Of a stretch of DNA of 64,000 nt, positions 51,394-60,241 are shown one piece after another. Numbering within the stretch: the stretch's first letter is position 1; each line of letters begins with the position of its first letter. The notes under the pieces are model-generated. The model ran no database searches. It had not been told where the DNA came from and worked only from the letters and a program-made list of their open reading frames with translations. Source of the DNA: Aldehydirespirator sp965221605 (lineage in GTDB: Bacteria; Actinomycetota; Acidimicrobiia; Acidimicrobiales; Aldehydirespiratoraceae); NCBI GenBank assembly GCA_965221605.1, contig CBDCSK010000015.1:496001-560000 (forward strand). The letters run 5' to 3'. A program made the position numbers and the translations under genes.

Positions 51394-52407
51394 ATGACCG
51401 GGGCCGGGAGCGCGCTGTCCCACGACGAGCTCGTGGCAACCATGACCGGGGGCATGGCTCGCCACGACCTGCCCTCCTTCGCGGGCTCGGAGCGGCTCCG
51501 CACCGATGGCCGTCCCCTGCCGGAGTTCCGGGCCGAGCTGCGCCGGATACCCGATGCGATCAACGCGGCAACGGTTATGGCGACGCTGACCGCCGCGGTG
51601 GCTCTGGTCGCGGCGGTGATCGTCGCGGATCACTGGCTGGCCACCGCGGCCGCGGTGCCGGTCATGGGAATCGTGATGCTGAGAATGTTCATCCTGCACC
51701 ACGAGGCCGCCCACCGCCTGCTGTTCTCCAACCGCCTCGTCAACGACATCGTGGGCGTGAACGTCCTGGGGTGGCTGCCTTTCGGCACCGGCACCCACCA
51801 CTACCGGCGGGGCCACGCCAACCACCACCGTGACGAGTTCGGACCCAAGGAACCCGACTTCCTGCTCTATTCCCTGTACCCGGTGTCGAGGGCGTCCATG
51901 TGCCGCAAGCTGCTGCGGGACCTGTTCGGCGTGTCGGGCTTCCGCATCGTCAAGCCCCGCTTCACCGGCCTGGTCAAGGCGCCGTTCCTGCTGCTCAGCC
52001 TCCGGTTCTTCGCCGGCCAGGCGCTGGTGCTGGCCGCGTTCTGGGCTGCGGGCCACCCGTGGCTCTATCTGATCCTTTGGGCGCTGCCGTACTTCAGCTA
52101 CTACCAGGTGGCCAACCGGCTGCGGGTGATCGCAGAGCACGGCGGCATGACCCGCACACCCGACCGCCGCAACACCACCCACCATGTGCGCCAGAACTGG
52201 GCGGCCCGCCTGTTCCTGGTTCCCTACAACGTGGGCTACCACCTGGCCCACCATGTCGACTCGGGCGTGCCGGCTCGAAACCTGCCCCGGCTGCAGCGGG
52301 CCCTGGAGGAGGACGGCTACCTCCCGGCGGAGGCGGTGTGGCCCGACTACCGGTCGTTGTGGCGGGCGCTCGTGCGGCCCGAGCCGGACCCGGCCCCGGC
52401 GACCTGA
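51394..52407 (+). CDS. Membrane fatty-acid desaturase/hydroxylase family protein
   Basis: 337 residues with the di-iron His boxes HHEAAH, HYRRGHANHH and, late in the protein, HHVRQ and YHLAHHV, plus hydrophobic segments around 70-110 and 205-240. It inserts a double bond or hydroxyl into an acyl or terpenoid chain at the membrane. The ATG at 51394 is supported by the TAGTGT box; the open frame extends far upstream only as a shadow of the SulP gene. Confidence 0.9.
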   Translation: MTGAGSALSHDELVATMTGGMARHDLPSFAGSERLRTDGRPLPEFRAELRRIPDAINAATVMATLTAAVALVAAVIVADHWLATAAAVPVMGIVMLRMFILHHEAAHRLLFSNRLVNDIVGVNVLGWLPFGTGTHHYRRGHANHHRDEFGPKEPDFLLYSLYPVSRASMCRKLLRDLFGVSGFRIVKPRFTGLVKAPFLLLSLRFFAGQALVLAAFWAAGHPWLYLILWALPYFSYYQVANRLRVIAEHGGMTRTPDRRNTTHHVRQNWAARLFLVPYNVGYHLAHHVDSGVPARNLPRLQRALEEDGYLPAEAVWPDYRSLWRALVRPEPDPAPAT

Positions 52408-52419
52408 GGCTCCGGCCTC
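52406..52419. terminator. Short hairpin between convergent genes
   Basis: GAGGC, loop TCCG, GCCTC, filling the 12 bp between the desaturase and ACT-protein stops. Five pairs only, so the call is weak. Confidence 0.35.
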
Positions 52420-52815
52420 CTACAGGGAGAAGCCGTCGAGGGCTTGCTTGAGGGCGTCGAGGTTCTCGGAGCCGAGCACCACCCTGGAGTTGGTGGCCAC
52501 GTAGACCAGGTCGAGGTTGACGCCGGCGTCGGAGACCTTGGTGGCCAGCTCGGCCAGCTCGCCGGGGCGGTCCTGGGCCTGAACCACCACGACCTCGCGT
52601 TCCCGGGTGACGCTCGGGCCATGCGTGTTGGCCAGCGCCCGGTGGACCGGCTCGCTGTGGGGCACGAGGATGTGCAGTTCGGCGGTGTGGCCGTTGCCCA
52701 TGCAGGTGGCTGCCGCGATGTTCACGCCTGCGTCGCTGATGGCGGTTGCCACTCTGGCCAGCGCTCCCGGTTCGTTGTCCAACTCGATCACCAGGTCGCT
52801 GGCCAATGTCGACAT
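52420..52815 (-). CDS. Tandem ACT-domain protein
   Basis: 131 residues with two ACT repeats: DLVIELDNEPGALARVATAISDAGVNIAAATC and VVVVQAQDRPGELAELATKVSDAGVNLDLVYV. ACT domains bind amino acids or similar small ligands and control enzymes. No catalytic domain is attached, so it is a stand-alone sensor of unknown target. It is downstream of the UGSC gene on the same strand, 129 bp away. Confidence 0.87.
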   Translation of the reverse strand: MSTLASDLVIELDNEPGALARVATAISDAGVNIAAATCMGNGHTAELHILVPHSEPVHRALANTHGPSVTREREVVVVQAQDRPGELAELATKVSDAGVNLDLVYVATNSRVVLGSENLDALKQALDGFSL

Positions 52816-52944
52816 GAGAACAGGTCCTCCTGCTGGTTGTGGAGCCCGATGGTCGGGCTCGGGTGAAGGGCACCGACTGTAGGGCAGAACCAGCCGGTTG
52901 TGAAGCGGGAGAAGGGTTGCTCCTTGCGGCGCTGGGCGTGCTGG

Positions 52945-53463
52945 TCATGCCGTGCCGGTCAACAGCCGCAGTGCTGGCTCGACGGCCGCGTCGGCACGGT
53001 CGGTGACCGCGGTGGTGTCCACGCCGCCCAGCGGGTGCTCGACGGCCACGATCCTGGTGCCGGGCAGCCCCAGCGTGGCCGCCACCTCCGAGGCGAGGGC
53101 CCGGAAGGCGGTGGTGGCCACCAGGACGGTGGGAATGCCGGCGGCTTCGAGGCTGACGGAGTCGTGGACACTCCACGACGTGCAGCTGCCTCAATCGGCT
53201 GAACCGGTGAGGACGACCTCGGCCTCGGCCAGCCGGGCCAGCACGTCGTCGGGTGCTGGCATAGCCGCGTTCTTGCGCTCCACCACCTCCACGCTCGCCC
53301 CGGTGCGGGCTGCGAGCCGGTCGGCCATGCGCCCCAGCAGCAGCCCCGCGTTCGGCTTGGAGTTGTCGAGGATCCCGATCCGCTTGCCGGCCAGCACCGG
53401 CGGGGGCGATGCGAGGGAGGCGGCGGAGGGCCCGACCGCTCCGTCCGGGGCATAGACCTTCAT
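52945..53463 (-). CDS. UGSC-family selenoprotein (Sec at codon 91)
   Basis: Reading through the TGA at 53193-53191 gives one 172-residue protein: KRIGILDNSKPNAGLLLGRMADRL near the N-terminus, then EVVLTGSAD-U-GSCTSWSVHDSVSLEAAGIPTVLV, then a conserved-looking tail with VEHPLGGVDTTAV. The UGSC tetrapeptide is the motif after which the UGSC (seleno)protein family is named; non-selenium members are known to me with Cys there. U91 and C94 form a redox pair of the UxxC type. A perfect SECIS-like hairpin follows the TGA by 11 nt. The biochemical role is unknown; a reductase-like or thiol-redox activity is inferred. The ATG overlaps the partner gene's stop (ATGA), so both proteins are made together. 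Confidence 0.88.
53161..53179 (-). promoter_or_regulatory. Putative bacterial SECIS element of the UGSC gene
   Basis: On the minus strand GTCGTGG (53179-53173), loop AGTGT, CCACGAC (53167-53161): seven perfect pairs starting 11 nt after the TGA, with G as the second loop base. This is the same spacing as I recall for E. coli formate dehydrogenase. Confidence 0.8.
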
Positions 53464-54524
53464 GGCTCGCTTCCCTTCGGCCTATGGGGCTCGACCGGCA
53501 CGGTGGCGCTCCTGGTCATGCCCCAACTCGGGATGACCGAGCTGTGCTTGCCCGGTCCTCCGACCACGACGATCCTGATGTTGTCGGGATGCTCGGTGAT
53601 GGGCATCCCGGCGTCGTCGCCGAAGGTCTCCTGCCACGGCGCCCATGCCCGCAGCGCGAACGCCTCACGGAGGTCGCCGGTGCGCATGCGGGCCCGCTCG
53701 TGCAGGTAGGAGGCCACGTTCCCGCGTGTCCAGCCGGCCGCCGCGCAGGCGCCGGCGTGCTCGGGGCACAGCATCACGAAGAACTCGGCCCCGCTGACGG
53801 GGGCGTTGTTGGAACCGAGCGAGGCCATGACCGAGGCCGCCTTGTCGAGGATGGCGGCCGGCTGGTCCGACTCCATGTCGTGGAAGTTGTGGGGTGCCTC
53901 GCCGCAGTGCACGGTCACGGCCGAGGGCGCGTCCACGCCGACGCTGGCCGAGTACCCGCCCCAGGGCGACTCGGCCAGGTTCTCGGCCACGCAGTAGGCG
54001 TATTTGGCCGGTCCGCCCTGGGTGGAGGCGTCGCCGGCGCCGGGGACCGCGCCCGCGACGTGCAGGAGTACCAGGCGGAGGGCCCGGCCGGTGGCCGCGT
54101 TGGCCAGGTTGCCCGGCCCGAACGCTCCGAGCCCGGAGTTGTAGCCCGCGCTGTGGGCGACCTCGCCGTGCACGATCAGCAGCGGCGCCACCGGATGGGT
54201 GGTGGCGTTGACTCCCCGCAGGTTGACCTCGGGACGGGCCAGGGCTCGCACCGCGGCCACCAGCACATCCATGTGCTCGGGCCGGCACCCGGCCAGCACC
54301 GCGTTCACCGCGATGATCCTGCGGGTGGCGATCCCCGAACGCGGCGGTAGCACCGCGACAACCTCCTCGGGGTCGCCGCCGCATCCTGCCAGCATGGCAT
54401 CGACCCGCTCCGGGGTGGGTGGCACCATCGGCAGGCCGTCGCCCCAACCGCGGGCTGCGAAGCAGTCCCGAAGGGTGTCGGGGTCGTCGGAGGCGACCTC
54501 GAGCATCTCCAGAAGGTCGGCCAT
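53460..54524 (-). CDS. Conserved protein of unknown function, partner of the UGSC selenoprotein
   Basis: 354 residues from the ATG at 54524 (a GTG at 54566 is possible). I do not recognise a characterised family. Visible traits are CFAARGWGDGLPMVPPTPERVDAMLAG near the start, IIAVNAVLAGCRPEHMDVLVAAVRAL, TTHPVAPLLIVHGEVAHSAGYNSG, FVMLCPEHAGACAAAGWTR and IRIVVVGGPGKHSSVIPSW near the end. No signal or membrane segment is seen. Several Cys (GC, CRP, CPEH, AC) could serve redox chemistry. The 4-bp overlap with the UGSC gene implies a fixed stoichiometry and probably a complex or shared pathway. Confidence 0.82.
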   Translation of the reverse strand: MADLLEMLEVASDDPDTLRDCFAARGWGDGLPMVPPTPERVDAMLAGCGGDPEEVVAVLPPRSGIATRRIIAVNAVLAGCRPEHMDVLVAAVRALARPEVNLRGVNATTHPVAPLLIVHGEVAHSAGYNSGLGAFGPGNLANAATGRALRLVLLHVAGAVPGAGDASTQGGPAKYAYCVAENLAESPWGGYSASVGVDAPSAVTVHCGEAPHNFHDMESDQPAAILDKAASVMASLGSNNAPVSGAEFFVMLCPEHAGACAAAGWTRGNVASYLHERARMRTGDLREAFALRAWAPWQETFGDDAGMPITEHPDNIRIVVVGGPGKHSSVIPSWGMTRSATVPVEPHRPKGSEP

Positions 54525-54694
54525 GGGCCACCAGTCTGCTGCCTGCGGGGCGCTCCTGCTCCTCACCGGCGGATGGCTGTCGGCACGGAACCGGACCGGA
54601 GGGCCAAGCTGACCTCGGCGTGCCCTTTCACTGCATGAAATGTACTGATAGAAAGGAAGGGGGACATCGGCGCGGCGTGCGATCGAAGGTGCAC

Positions 54695-54700
54695 TAGCCT
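54695..54700 (+). promoter_or_regulatory. Putative -10 box of a leaderless promoter
   Basis: TAGCCT, six bases before the ATG of the MttB-like gene, in the 182-bp region divergent from the UGSC operon. Confidence 0.5.
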
Positions 54701-54706
54701 GCGGGA

Positions 54707-56242
54707 ATGAGCGCCGAGCGTCGCCGCCGACGGCCCCGCGAGACCGTCGCGGCCGGGCCTAGCGGGCCGGTCCAGCCTCCCTGGCGGCTCCACGAGCGCC
54801 GGTTCGAGCCGACGCCGGTAGTCAGCGAGGACGAGTTGGAGGCCATCCACCAGGCCTCCCTGACGGTGCTGCGCGACACCGGCATGGACTTCCTGCATCC
54901 GACCGCTCGGCGGATGTGGGCCGAGGCCGGAGCCCGGTTGGACGGGGAGCGGGTTCGGCTGGACCCGGAGATGGTCACCGAGCTGGTGGCCTCGGCCCCC
55001 TCGGAGTTCGTGCTGCACGCCCCCGATCCGGCCCGTCACCTGCCCATGGGAGGGCCCAGCGTGGCTTTCGCGACGGTGGCCAGCCCTCCGAACGTGGCCG
55101 ACCGGTCCGGTGGCCGCCGCACCGGCAACCGGGAGGACTACCGCCGGCTGGTGATGCTCGGCGAGGTGCTCAACTCGGTGTCGCTCACGGGCGGTTACAC
55201 GGTGGAACCCGTGGACGTGCACTCGTCCGTCCGCCACCTGGTGGCCACACGCGACCTGCTGACGCTGTCGCGCAAGGCTCTCCACTGCTACTCGCTCGGT
55301 GCTCAGCGCAACCAGGACTGCCTGGAGATGGTGCGAATCGTGAGAGGGGTGAGCGACGACGACCTTGAGCGCGAGCCATCGATCTTCACCGTGGTGAACT
55401 GCAACTCGCCGCTGCGCCTCGACACACCGATGCTGGAGGGGATCCTGCAGTTCTCGGCCCGCAACCAGGTGGTGGTGGTCACCCCGTTCACGCTGGCTGG
55501 TGCGATGGCACCGGTGACAATGGCCGGCGCGGTCGTGCAGCAGAACGCCGAGGCCCTGGCCGGGATCGCCTTCTGCCAGCTGGTGCGGCCGGGCTCGCCG
55601 GTGATGTACGGCGGGTTCACCTCCAACGTGGACATGCAGTCGGGCGCGCCGGCCTTCGGCACGCCCGAGTACATGAAGGCGGTGCTGCTCGGGGGCCAGC
55701 TGGCCCGCCGCTACGGCATCCCGTACCGGTCCTCCAACGCGTGCGCGGCCAACGCGGTGGACGCCCAGGCCGCGTACGAGAGCATGTTCTCGCTGTGGGC
55801 GACGGTCATGGGCGGCGCCCACATGGTGCTGCACGGCGCGGGTTGGATGGAGGGCGGGCTGCAGGCCTGCTACGAGAAGATGGTCATCGACGCCGACATG
55901 ATCGGCATGGTGGGAGAGTTCCTGCGGCCGCTGGCCACCGACGCCGACTCGCTGGCGGTGGACGCCATCGCCGAGGTCGGTCCGGGCGGGCACTTCTTCG
56001 GCACGGCCCACACGCTGGCCCGCTACCGGGATGCCTTCTACAAGCCGATGGTGTCGGACTGGCGCAACTACGAGTCGTGGGCCGAGGCCGGCTCGCCGAC
56101 GGCGCTCGACCACGCCGAGCGTCTGGTGGGGGAGCTTCTCGCCGTCTACGAGCCCCCCGCGCTGGCCGACGACGTGCGGGCCGAACTCGACGACTTCACC
56201 GACCGGCGCATCGCCGAGGGCGGCGTGGCCACCGACTTCTGA
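54707..56242 (+). CDS. Trimethylamine methyltransferase family (MttB-like, non-pyrrolysine)
   Basis: 511 residues of the COG5598/MttB TIM-barrel family: LHERRFEPTPVVSEDELEAIHQASLTVLRDTG, GGYTVEPVDVHSSVRHLVATRDLLTLSRK, SPLRLDTPMLEGILQFSARNQVVVVTPFTLAGAMAPVTMAGA and GAGWMEGGLQACYEKMVIDADMIGM. The frame has no internal TAG, so it is of the non-pyrrolysine type, some of which demethylate glycine betaine or other quaternary amines to a corrinoid protein. No corrinoid protein gene is in the window. First gene of a run with Rieske and FAD/GcvT enzymes. Confidence 0.9.
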   Translation: MSAERRRRRPRETVAAGPSGPVQPPWRLHERRFEPTPVVSEDELEAIHQASLTVLRDTGMDFLHPTARRMWAEAGARLDGERVRLDPEMVTELVASAPSEFVLHAPDPARHLPMGGPSVAFATVASPPNVADRSGGRRTGNREDYRRLVMLGEVLNSVSLTGGYTVEPVDVHSSVRHLVATRDLLTLSRKALHCYSLGAQRNQDCLEMVRIVRGVSDDDLEREPSIFTVVNCNSPLRLDTPMLEGILQFSARNQVVVVTPFTLAGAMAPVTMAGAVVQQNAEALAGIAFCQLVRPGSPVMYGGFTSNVDMQSGAPAFGTPEYMKAVLLGGQLARRYGIPYRSSNACAANAVDAQAAYESMFSLWATVMGGAHMVLHGAGWMEGGLQACYEKMVIDADMIGMVGEFLRPLATDADSLAVDAIAEVGPGGHFFGTAHTLARYRDAFYKPMVSDWRNYESWAEAGSPTALDHAERLVGELLAVYEPPALADDVRAELDDFTDRRIAEGGVATDF

Positions 56243-56299
56243 CCGCGCCGGTGCCTCCGATCGGTTGTGCCGCACCGGGCACCGTGATGTAATTCCGCG

Positions 56300-57577
56300 A
56301 TGCAGCAGAAGTCGATTGGGCACCGGGACTTCACGTCCGAGGAATTCTGGTCGGCCACCCGGCGGCCGCTGGAGCAGGCGACCGGACTCCAACCGGCCGC
56401 CTACACCGACGAGGACTTCCACGAGGTCGAGAAGGACCGCCTGTTCGGGCGGGCCTGGGTGGCGGTGGCCTCGGCGTCGGAGGTGGCCGAGCCGGGCCGC
56501 CTGCTGGTCCGAATGGTGGGCGACACCTCGGTGCTGATCGCCCGCGGCCTCGACGGGATGCTTAGGGGCTTCGTCAACTCGTGCCGCCACCGGGGCACCG
56601 AGCTGACCTCCGAGGACTGCACCGTGTCGCGCATGATCCGGTGCCCCTACCACCGCTGGGGCTACGGCCTCGACGGCTCCCTGGTGGCGACCCCGCTGTT
56701 CGACGAGGTACCCCGGCCGGACTTCGACCCGGCGGAGTTCTCCCTGCTGCCGGTGCGGGTGGAGACGTGGGGCTTCCAGGTGTTCGCCTGCCTGGACGAT
56801 CAGACGCCGCCGCTGGCCGAGTGGCTGGGCGACCTGCCCGAGCGGATGGCCGGCTACGGCCTCGACGGCTGGTACGTCCACGAGAAGTGCAGCTTCGACG
56901 TGGCCGCCAACTGGAAGCTGATCACCGAGAACTTCCAGGAGTACTACCACCTGGCATGGGTCCATCCCGAGCTGGCCAAGGTGTCCCGGGTCCGGGACCA
57001 CTACCGCTACCAGGGACCGGGCCTGTACTGCGGCCAGACCACGACCCCGGTGTCGGGCGACGAGCGCGACGACTGGCTGGTGCTGCCCCCGGCGTCCGGG
57101 CTGGACAGCTCCGACTCGGTCAGCGGCCGGTTCGTGGCCGTCTTCCCCAACCTGACGCTGGCCGTGCTGCCCAGCCATGCCTTCGTGATGCGCCTGGAGC
57201 CGCTGTCGGTGGGCGCCACCCGCGAGCACTGCGCGTTCCTGTTCCCGCCCACCACGGATCCTGACACCGTCGGCGACGCATTCGAGGCCACCCGCAAGTT
57301 CTGGATCGAGGTCAACAGCGAGGACATCGACATCTGCGAGCGGTCCCAGCGAGGGCTGGCCCTCGGCGCGGCGCCGCCCGGGCCGTTGTCGCCCCGTTTC
57401 GAGGAGCCCCTGCACCGCTTCCAGAACATGGTGGCCGACTGCATGACCGCGGACTCGCTGGCCACCGGGTTGACCGTGCCGGCAGGGGACGGCCCGACAG
57501 ACGCCGAGCTCTACGGCTGCGGGCCGAACCCCGCCCTGCCCGCCATCGACGCCCGCCGCTGGCCGAGCACGGACTGA
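56300..57577 (+). CDS. Rieske non-heme iron oxygenase, alpha subunit
   Basis: 425 residues. Rieske ligands CRHRGTE and CPYHRWGY; the iron-site helix is NFQEYYHLAWVHPEL. It groups by eye with oxygenases acting on quaternary or N-methyl amines (GbcA-like) rather than with ring dioxygenases, and it sits between MttB-like and demethylase genes. An oxygenative N-demethylation is inferred. A separate reductase is needed and is not here. Confidence 0.91.
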   Translation: MQQKSIGHRDFTSEEFWSATRRPLEQATGLQPAAYTDEDFHEVEKDRLFGRAWVAVASASEVAEPGRLLVRMVGDTSVLIARGLDGMLRGFVNSCRHRGTELTSEDCTVSRMIRCPYHRWGYGLDGSLVATPLFDEVPRPDFDPAEFSLLPVRVETWGFQVFACLDDQTPPLAEWLGDLPERMAGYGLDGWYVHEKCSFDVAANWKLITENFQEYYHLAWVHPELAKVSRVRDHYRYQGPGLYCGQTTTPVSGDERDDWLVLPPASGLDSSDSVSGRFVAVFPNLTLAVLPSHAFVMRLEPLSVGATREHCAFLFPPTTDPDTVGDAFEATRKFWIEVNSEDIDICERSQRGLALGAAPPGPLSPRFEEPLHRFQNMVADCMTADSLATGLTVPAGDGPTDAELYGCGPNPALPAIDARRWPSTD

Positions 57578-57608
57578 TCGGCGCGCGCCGGCTCCGGGAG
57601 AGGCTCGG

Positions 57609-60161
57609 ATGAACACCCAGGCGCGGGTGGTGGTGGTCGGCGGGGGAGTGATCGGCGCCAGCGTCCTGTACCACCTCACCAAGGCGGGCTGGACCGACGT
57701 GGTGCTGGTGGAGCGCACCGAGCTCACGGCCGGGTCCACCTGGCACAGCGCGGGCGGCATTCACACCCTCAACGGCGACCCCAACGTGGCCCGGCTCCAG
57801 CGCTACACGATGGAGCTCTACGCCGAGATCGAGCGGGCCTCCGGCCAGGACTGCGGGATCCACATGCCGGGCGGCATCATGCTGGCCGACACGCCCGAGC
57901 GGCTCGACTGGCTGCGGATGACCCACGCCCGGGGCCGCTACCTGGGCATGCAGACCGAGATGGTGTCGATCGCCGAGGTCGCCGAGATGGTGCCGCTGAT
58001 CGACCCCAAGCACTTCGTGGGCGCGATGCTCGACGCCCACGAGGGTCATGTCGACCCGGCCGGGGTGACCCACGCCTTCGCCAAGGCGGCCCGGCTCGCC
58101 GGCGCCGAGGTCTACCGCAACTGCTGGGCCCGGGCCATCGAGCGCCGGGCCGGCGGGGGCTGGCGGGTGGTGGTCTACGACACCGCCAGCGGCGACGACC
58201 TGGGCGCGATCGACTGCGAGCATGTCGTCAACTGCGGGGGTCTGTGGGCCCGTGAGGTCGGTCGCATGGTCGGGCTGGAGCTGCCGGTCCTGGCCATGGA
58301 GCACACCTACCTGGTGACCGAGCCTCTCGACGAGGTGATCGAGTACAACCGCCGCACGGGCCGGCGGCTCAGGCACATGATCGACTTCGGCGGCGAGCTC
58401 TACACCCGCCAGGAGGGCCAGGGCATGCTGCTGGGCACCTACGAGCAGGCCTGCCTGCCCTGGGCGCCCCGCGAGACGCCGTGGGACTTCTCCATGAAGC
58501 TGCTGGCCCCCGACCTGGACCGCATCTCGCCGTCATTGGAGGTCGCCTTCGCCCACTTCCCGGTGCTGGCCACCGCCGGGATCCAGCGGGTGGTGAACGG
58601 GCCGTTCACGTTCGCGCCCGACGGCAACCCGCTCATCGGGCCGGTGCGGGGGCTGCCGGGCTACTGGACGGCGTGCGGGGTGATGGCCGGGTTGTCGCAG
58701 TGCGGCGGGGTGGGTCTGGCGGTGGCCAACTGGATCGTCGAGGATGATCCCGGCGCGGATGTCTGGGCCATGGACGTGTCCCGCTTCGGCGACTACACCA
58801 CGCTCGCCTACACCAGCGTCAAGGTGCGCGAGAACTACGCCCGCCGGTTCCGGATCACGTTCCCCAACGAGTTCCTGCCCGAGGGTCGCGGCGTGCAGAC
58901 GTCGCCCATCCACGACCGGCTGGCGGAGGCCAACGCGGTGTGGGGCGACGCCTTCGGGCTCGAGTCGGCGCTGTGGTTCCAGGCGCCGGGACTGGATCCG
59001 GTCGAGGAGGTGACCTTCGGACGCTCCAACGCCTGGGACCGGGTGCGGGCCGAGACCCTGGCCGTGCGGGCCGGCGTGGGCCTGATGGAGACCACCGGCT
59101 TCGCGAAGTTCCTGGTGGAAGGACCGGGCGCCCGGGGCTGGCTCGACCGCCTACTGGCCGGACGGATCCCGGTGCCGGGCCGGATGGCGCTCACCCCGAT
59201 GACCAACCCGGTCGGCAACCTGGCCGGCGACCTGACGGTGGCGTGCCTGCCGGCTGCGCCGGGGCGGGCCGAGGGGGCCGCGGGAACGGTGGTGGGCGGA
59301 ACGACGGGCAACGTGCGCGACGCCGAGCAGTTCGTGGTGTTCGGCTCCGGGATCGCGGAGCGCTACTACGAGCGCTGGTTCGACGCCCACCTGCCGCGGG
59401 ACGGATCGGTGCGCTACCGGACGCTCGGGGCAGAGCTGTGCGGCCTGGCCGTCGCGGGTCCGGCGGCGCGGGCGCTGCTGGAAGAGGTGGCCGACACCGA
59501 TGTGTCCGCCCACGGCATGCGGTTCATGGCCTTCACGGAGATGAACGCGGGCCTGGCCCCGGTGTGGTGCGGGCGGATCAGCTTCACCGGCGACCTGGGC
59601 TACGAGCTGTGGATGCCGGCGAGGTACCAGCGCTACGTGTTCGACCTGCTGCGGTCGGTCGGGGCTGCGCACGGGCTGGAGCTGTTCGGCCTGCACGCCC
59701 TGAACTCGCTGCGCCTGGAGAAGGGCTTCGGGTCGTGGCTGCGCGAGCACCGGCCCATCTACGACCCGTTCGAGGCCGACCTGGGCCGCTTCGTTCGCAT
59801 GGGGAAGGACTTCATCGGTCGCGACGCCCTGGCCGCCAAGTACGGCGAGGGGGGTCCGCCGGGCGGGAAGCCGGAGGCGGGCATGCGCCTGCGCACCTGG
59901 ACGGTTGACGTGGGCACGGGGCCCGACGCCGTCGACGCGGTCGGCGACGAGCCGGTATGGCACGACGGCCAGGTGGTCGGTTGGGTCACCTCCGGCGGCT
60001 ACGCCCACCACAGCGAGGTGTCGGTGGCCATGGGCTACGTCCCCGCGGGTCTGGCCGAGTCGGCGGGCCCCTTCGAGATCGAGATAATCGGCACCCGCCG
60101 CCCCGCCAAGCTGGTGGAGGGCTGCCTCTGGGACCCCGAAGCCGCCCGCATGCGAGGTTGA
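57609..60161 (+). CDS. FAD-dependent oxidoreductase with GcvT domain (dimethylglycine/sarcosine dehydrogenase-like)
   Basis: 850 residues, same two-domain layout as the gene at 21318: flavin motif VVVVGGGVIGASVLYHLTKAG, LTAGSTWHSAGGIHTL, then a GcvT part with VRAGVGLMETTGFAKFLVEGPGA, FTGDLGYELWMP, LNSLRLEKGFGSWLREHRP and FIGRDALAAKYG. It should oxidise an N-methyl amine and give the C1 unit to tetrahydrofolate. It begins 32 bp after the Rieske gene, a probable operon with it. Confidence 0.91.
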   Translation: MNTQARVVVVGGGVIGASVLYHLTKAGWTDVVLVERTELTAGSTWHSAGGIHTLNGDPNVARLQRYTMELYAEIERASGQDCGIHMPGGIMLADTPERLDWLRMTHARGRYLGMQTEMVSIAEVAEMVPLIDPKHFVGAMLDAHEGHVDPAGVTHAFAKAARLAGAEVYRNCWARAIERRAGGGWRVVVYDTASGDDLGAIDCEHVVNCGGLWAREVGRMVGLELPVLAMEHTYLVTEPLDEVIEYNRRTGRRLRHMIDFGGELYTRQEGQGMLLGTYEQACLPWAPRETPWDFSMKLLAPDLDRISPSLEVAFAHFPVLATAGIQRVVNGPFTFAPDGNPLIGPVRGLPGYWTACGVMAGLSQCGGVGLAVANWIVEDDPGADVWAMDVSRFGDYTTLAYTSVKVRENYARRFRITFPNEFLPEGRGVQTSPIHDRLAEANAVWGDAFGLESALWFQAPGLDPVEEVTFGRSNAWDRVRAETLAVRAGVGLMETTGFAKFLVEGPGARGWLDRLLAGRIPVPGRMALTPMTNPVGNLAGDLTVACLPAAPGRAEGAAGTVVGGTTGNVRDAEQFVVFGSGIAERYYERWFDAHLPRDGSVRYRTLGAELCGLAVAGPAARALLEEVADTDVSAHGMRFMAFTEMNAGLAPVWCGRISFTGDLGYELWMPARYQRYVFDLLRSVGAAHGLELFGLHALNSLRLEKGFGSWLREHRPIYDPFEADLGRFVRMGKDFIGRDALAAKYGEGGPPGGKPEAGMRLRTWTVDVGTGPDAVDAVGDEPVWHDGQVVGWVTSGGYAHHSEVSVAMGYVPAGLAESAGPFEIEIIGTRRPAKLVEGCLWDPEAARMRG

Positions 60162-60229
60162 GAGCCCCGCGGTCTACATCAGTTCAGATATTTTCATGCT
60201 ATTGAGTTGTGGTCCGCGTACGCACGAGC

Positions 60230-60235
60230 TACGGT
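60230..60235 (+). promoter_or_regulatory. Putative promoter (-10 box) of the small-protein pair
   Basis: TACGGT, six bases before the GTG at 60242, with a possible -35 TTGTGG at 60207-60212 (17-bp spacing). Confidence 0.5.
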
Positions 60236-60241
60236 CGTGTC

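Noticed and set aside
54707..56242. Pyrrolysine in the MttB-like protein
   Set aside because: The frame is complete with no internal TAG; it belongs to the non-pyrrolysine branch.
54563..57760. 1065-residue minus-strand frame across MttB and Rieske genes
   Set aside because: Long only because high GC suppresses stops; no domain, and the sense strand carries full catalytic motifs.
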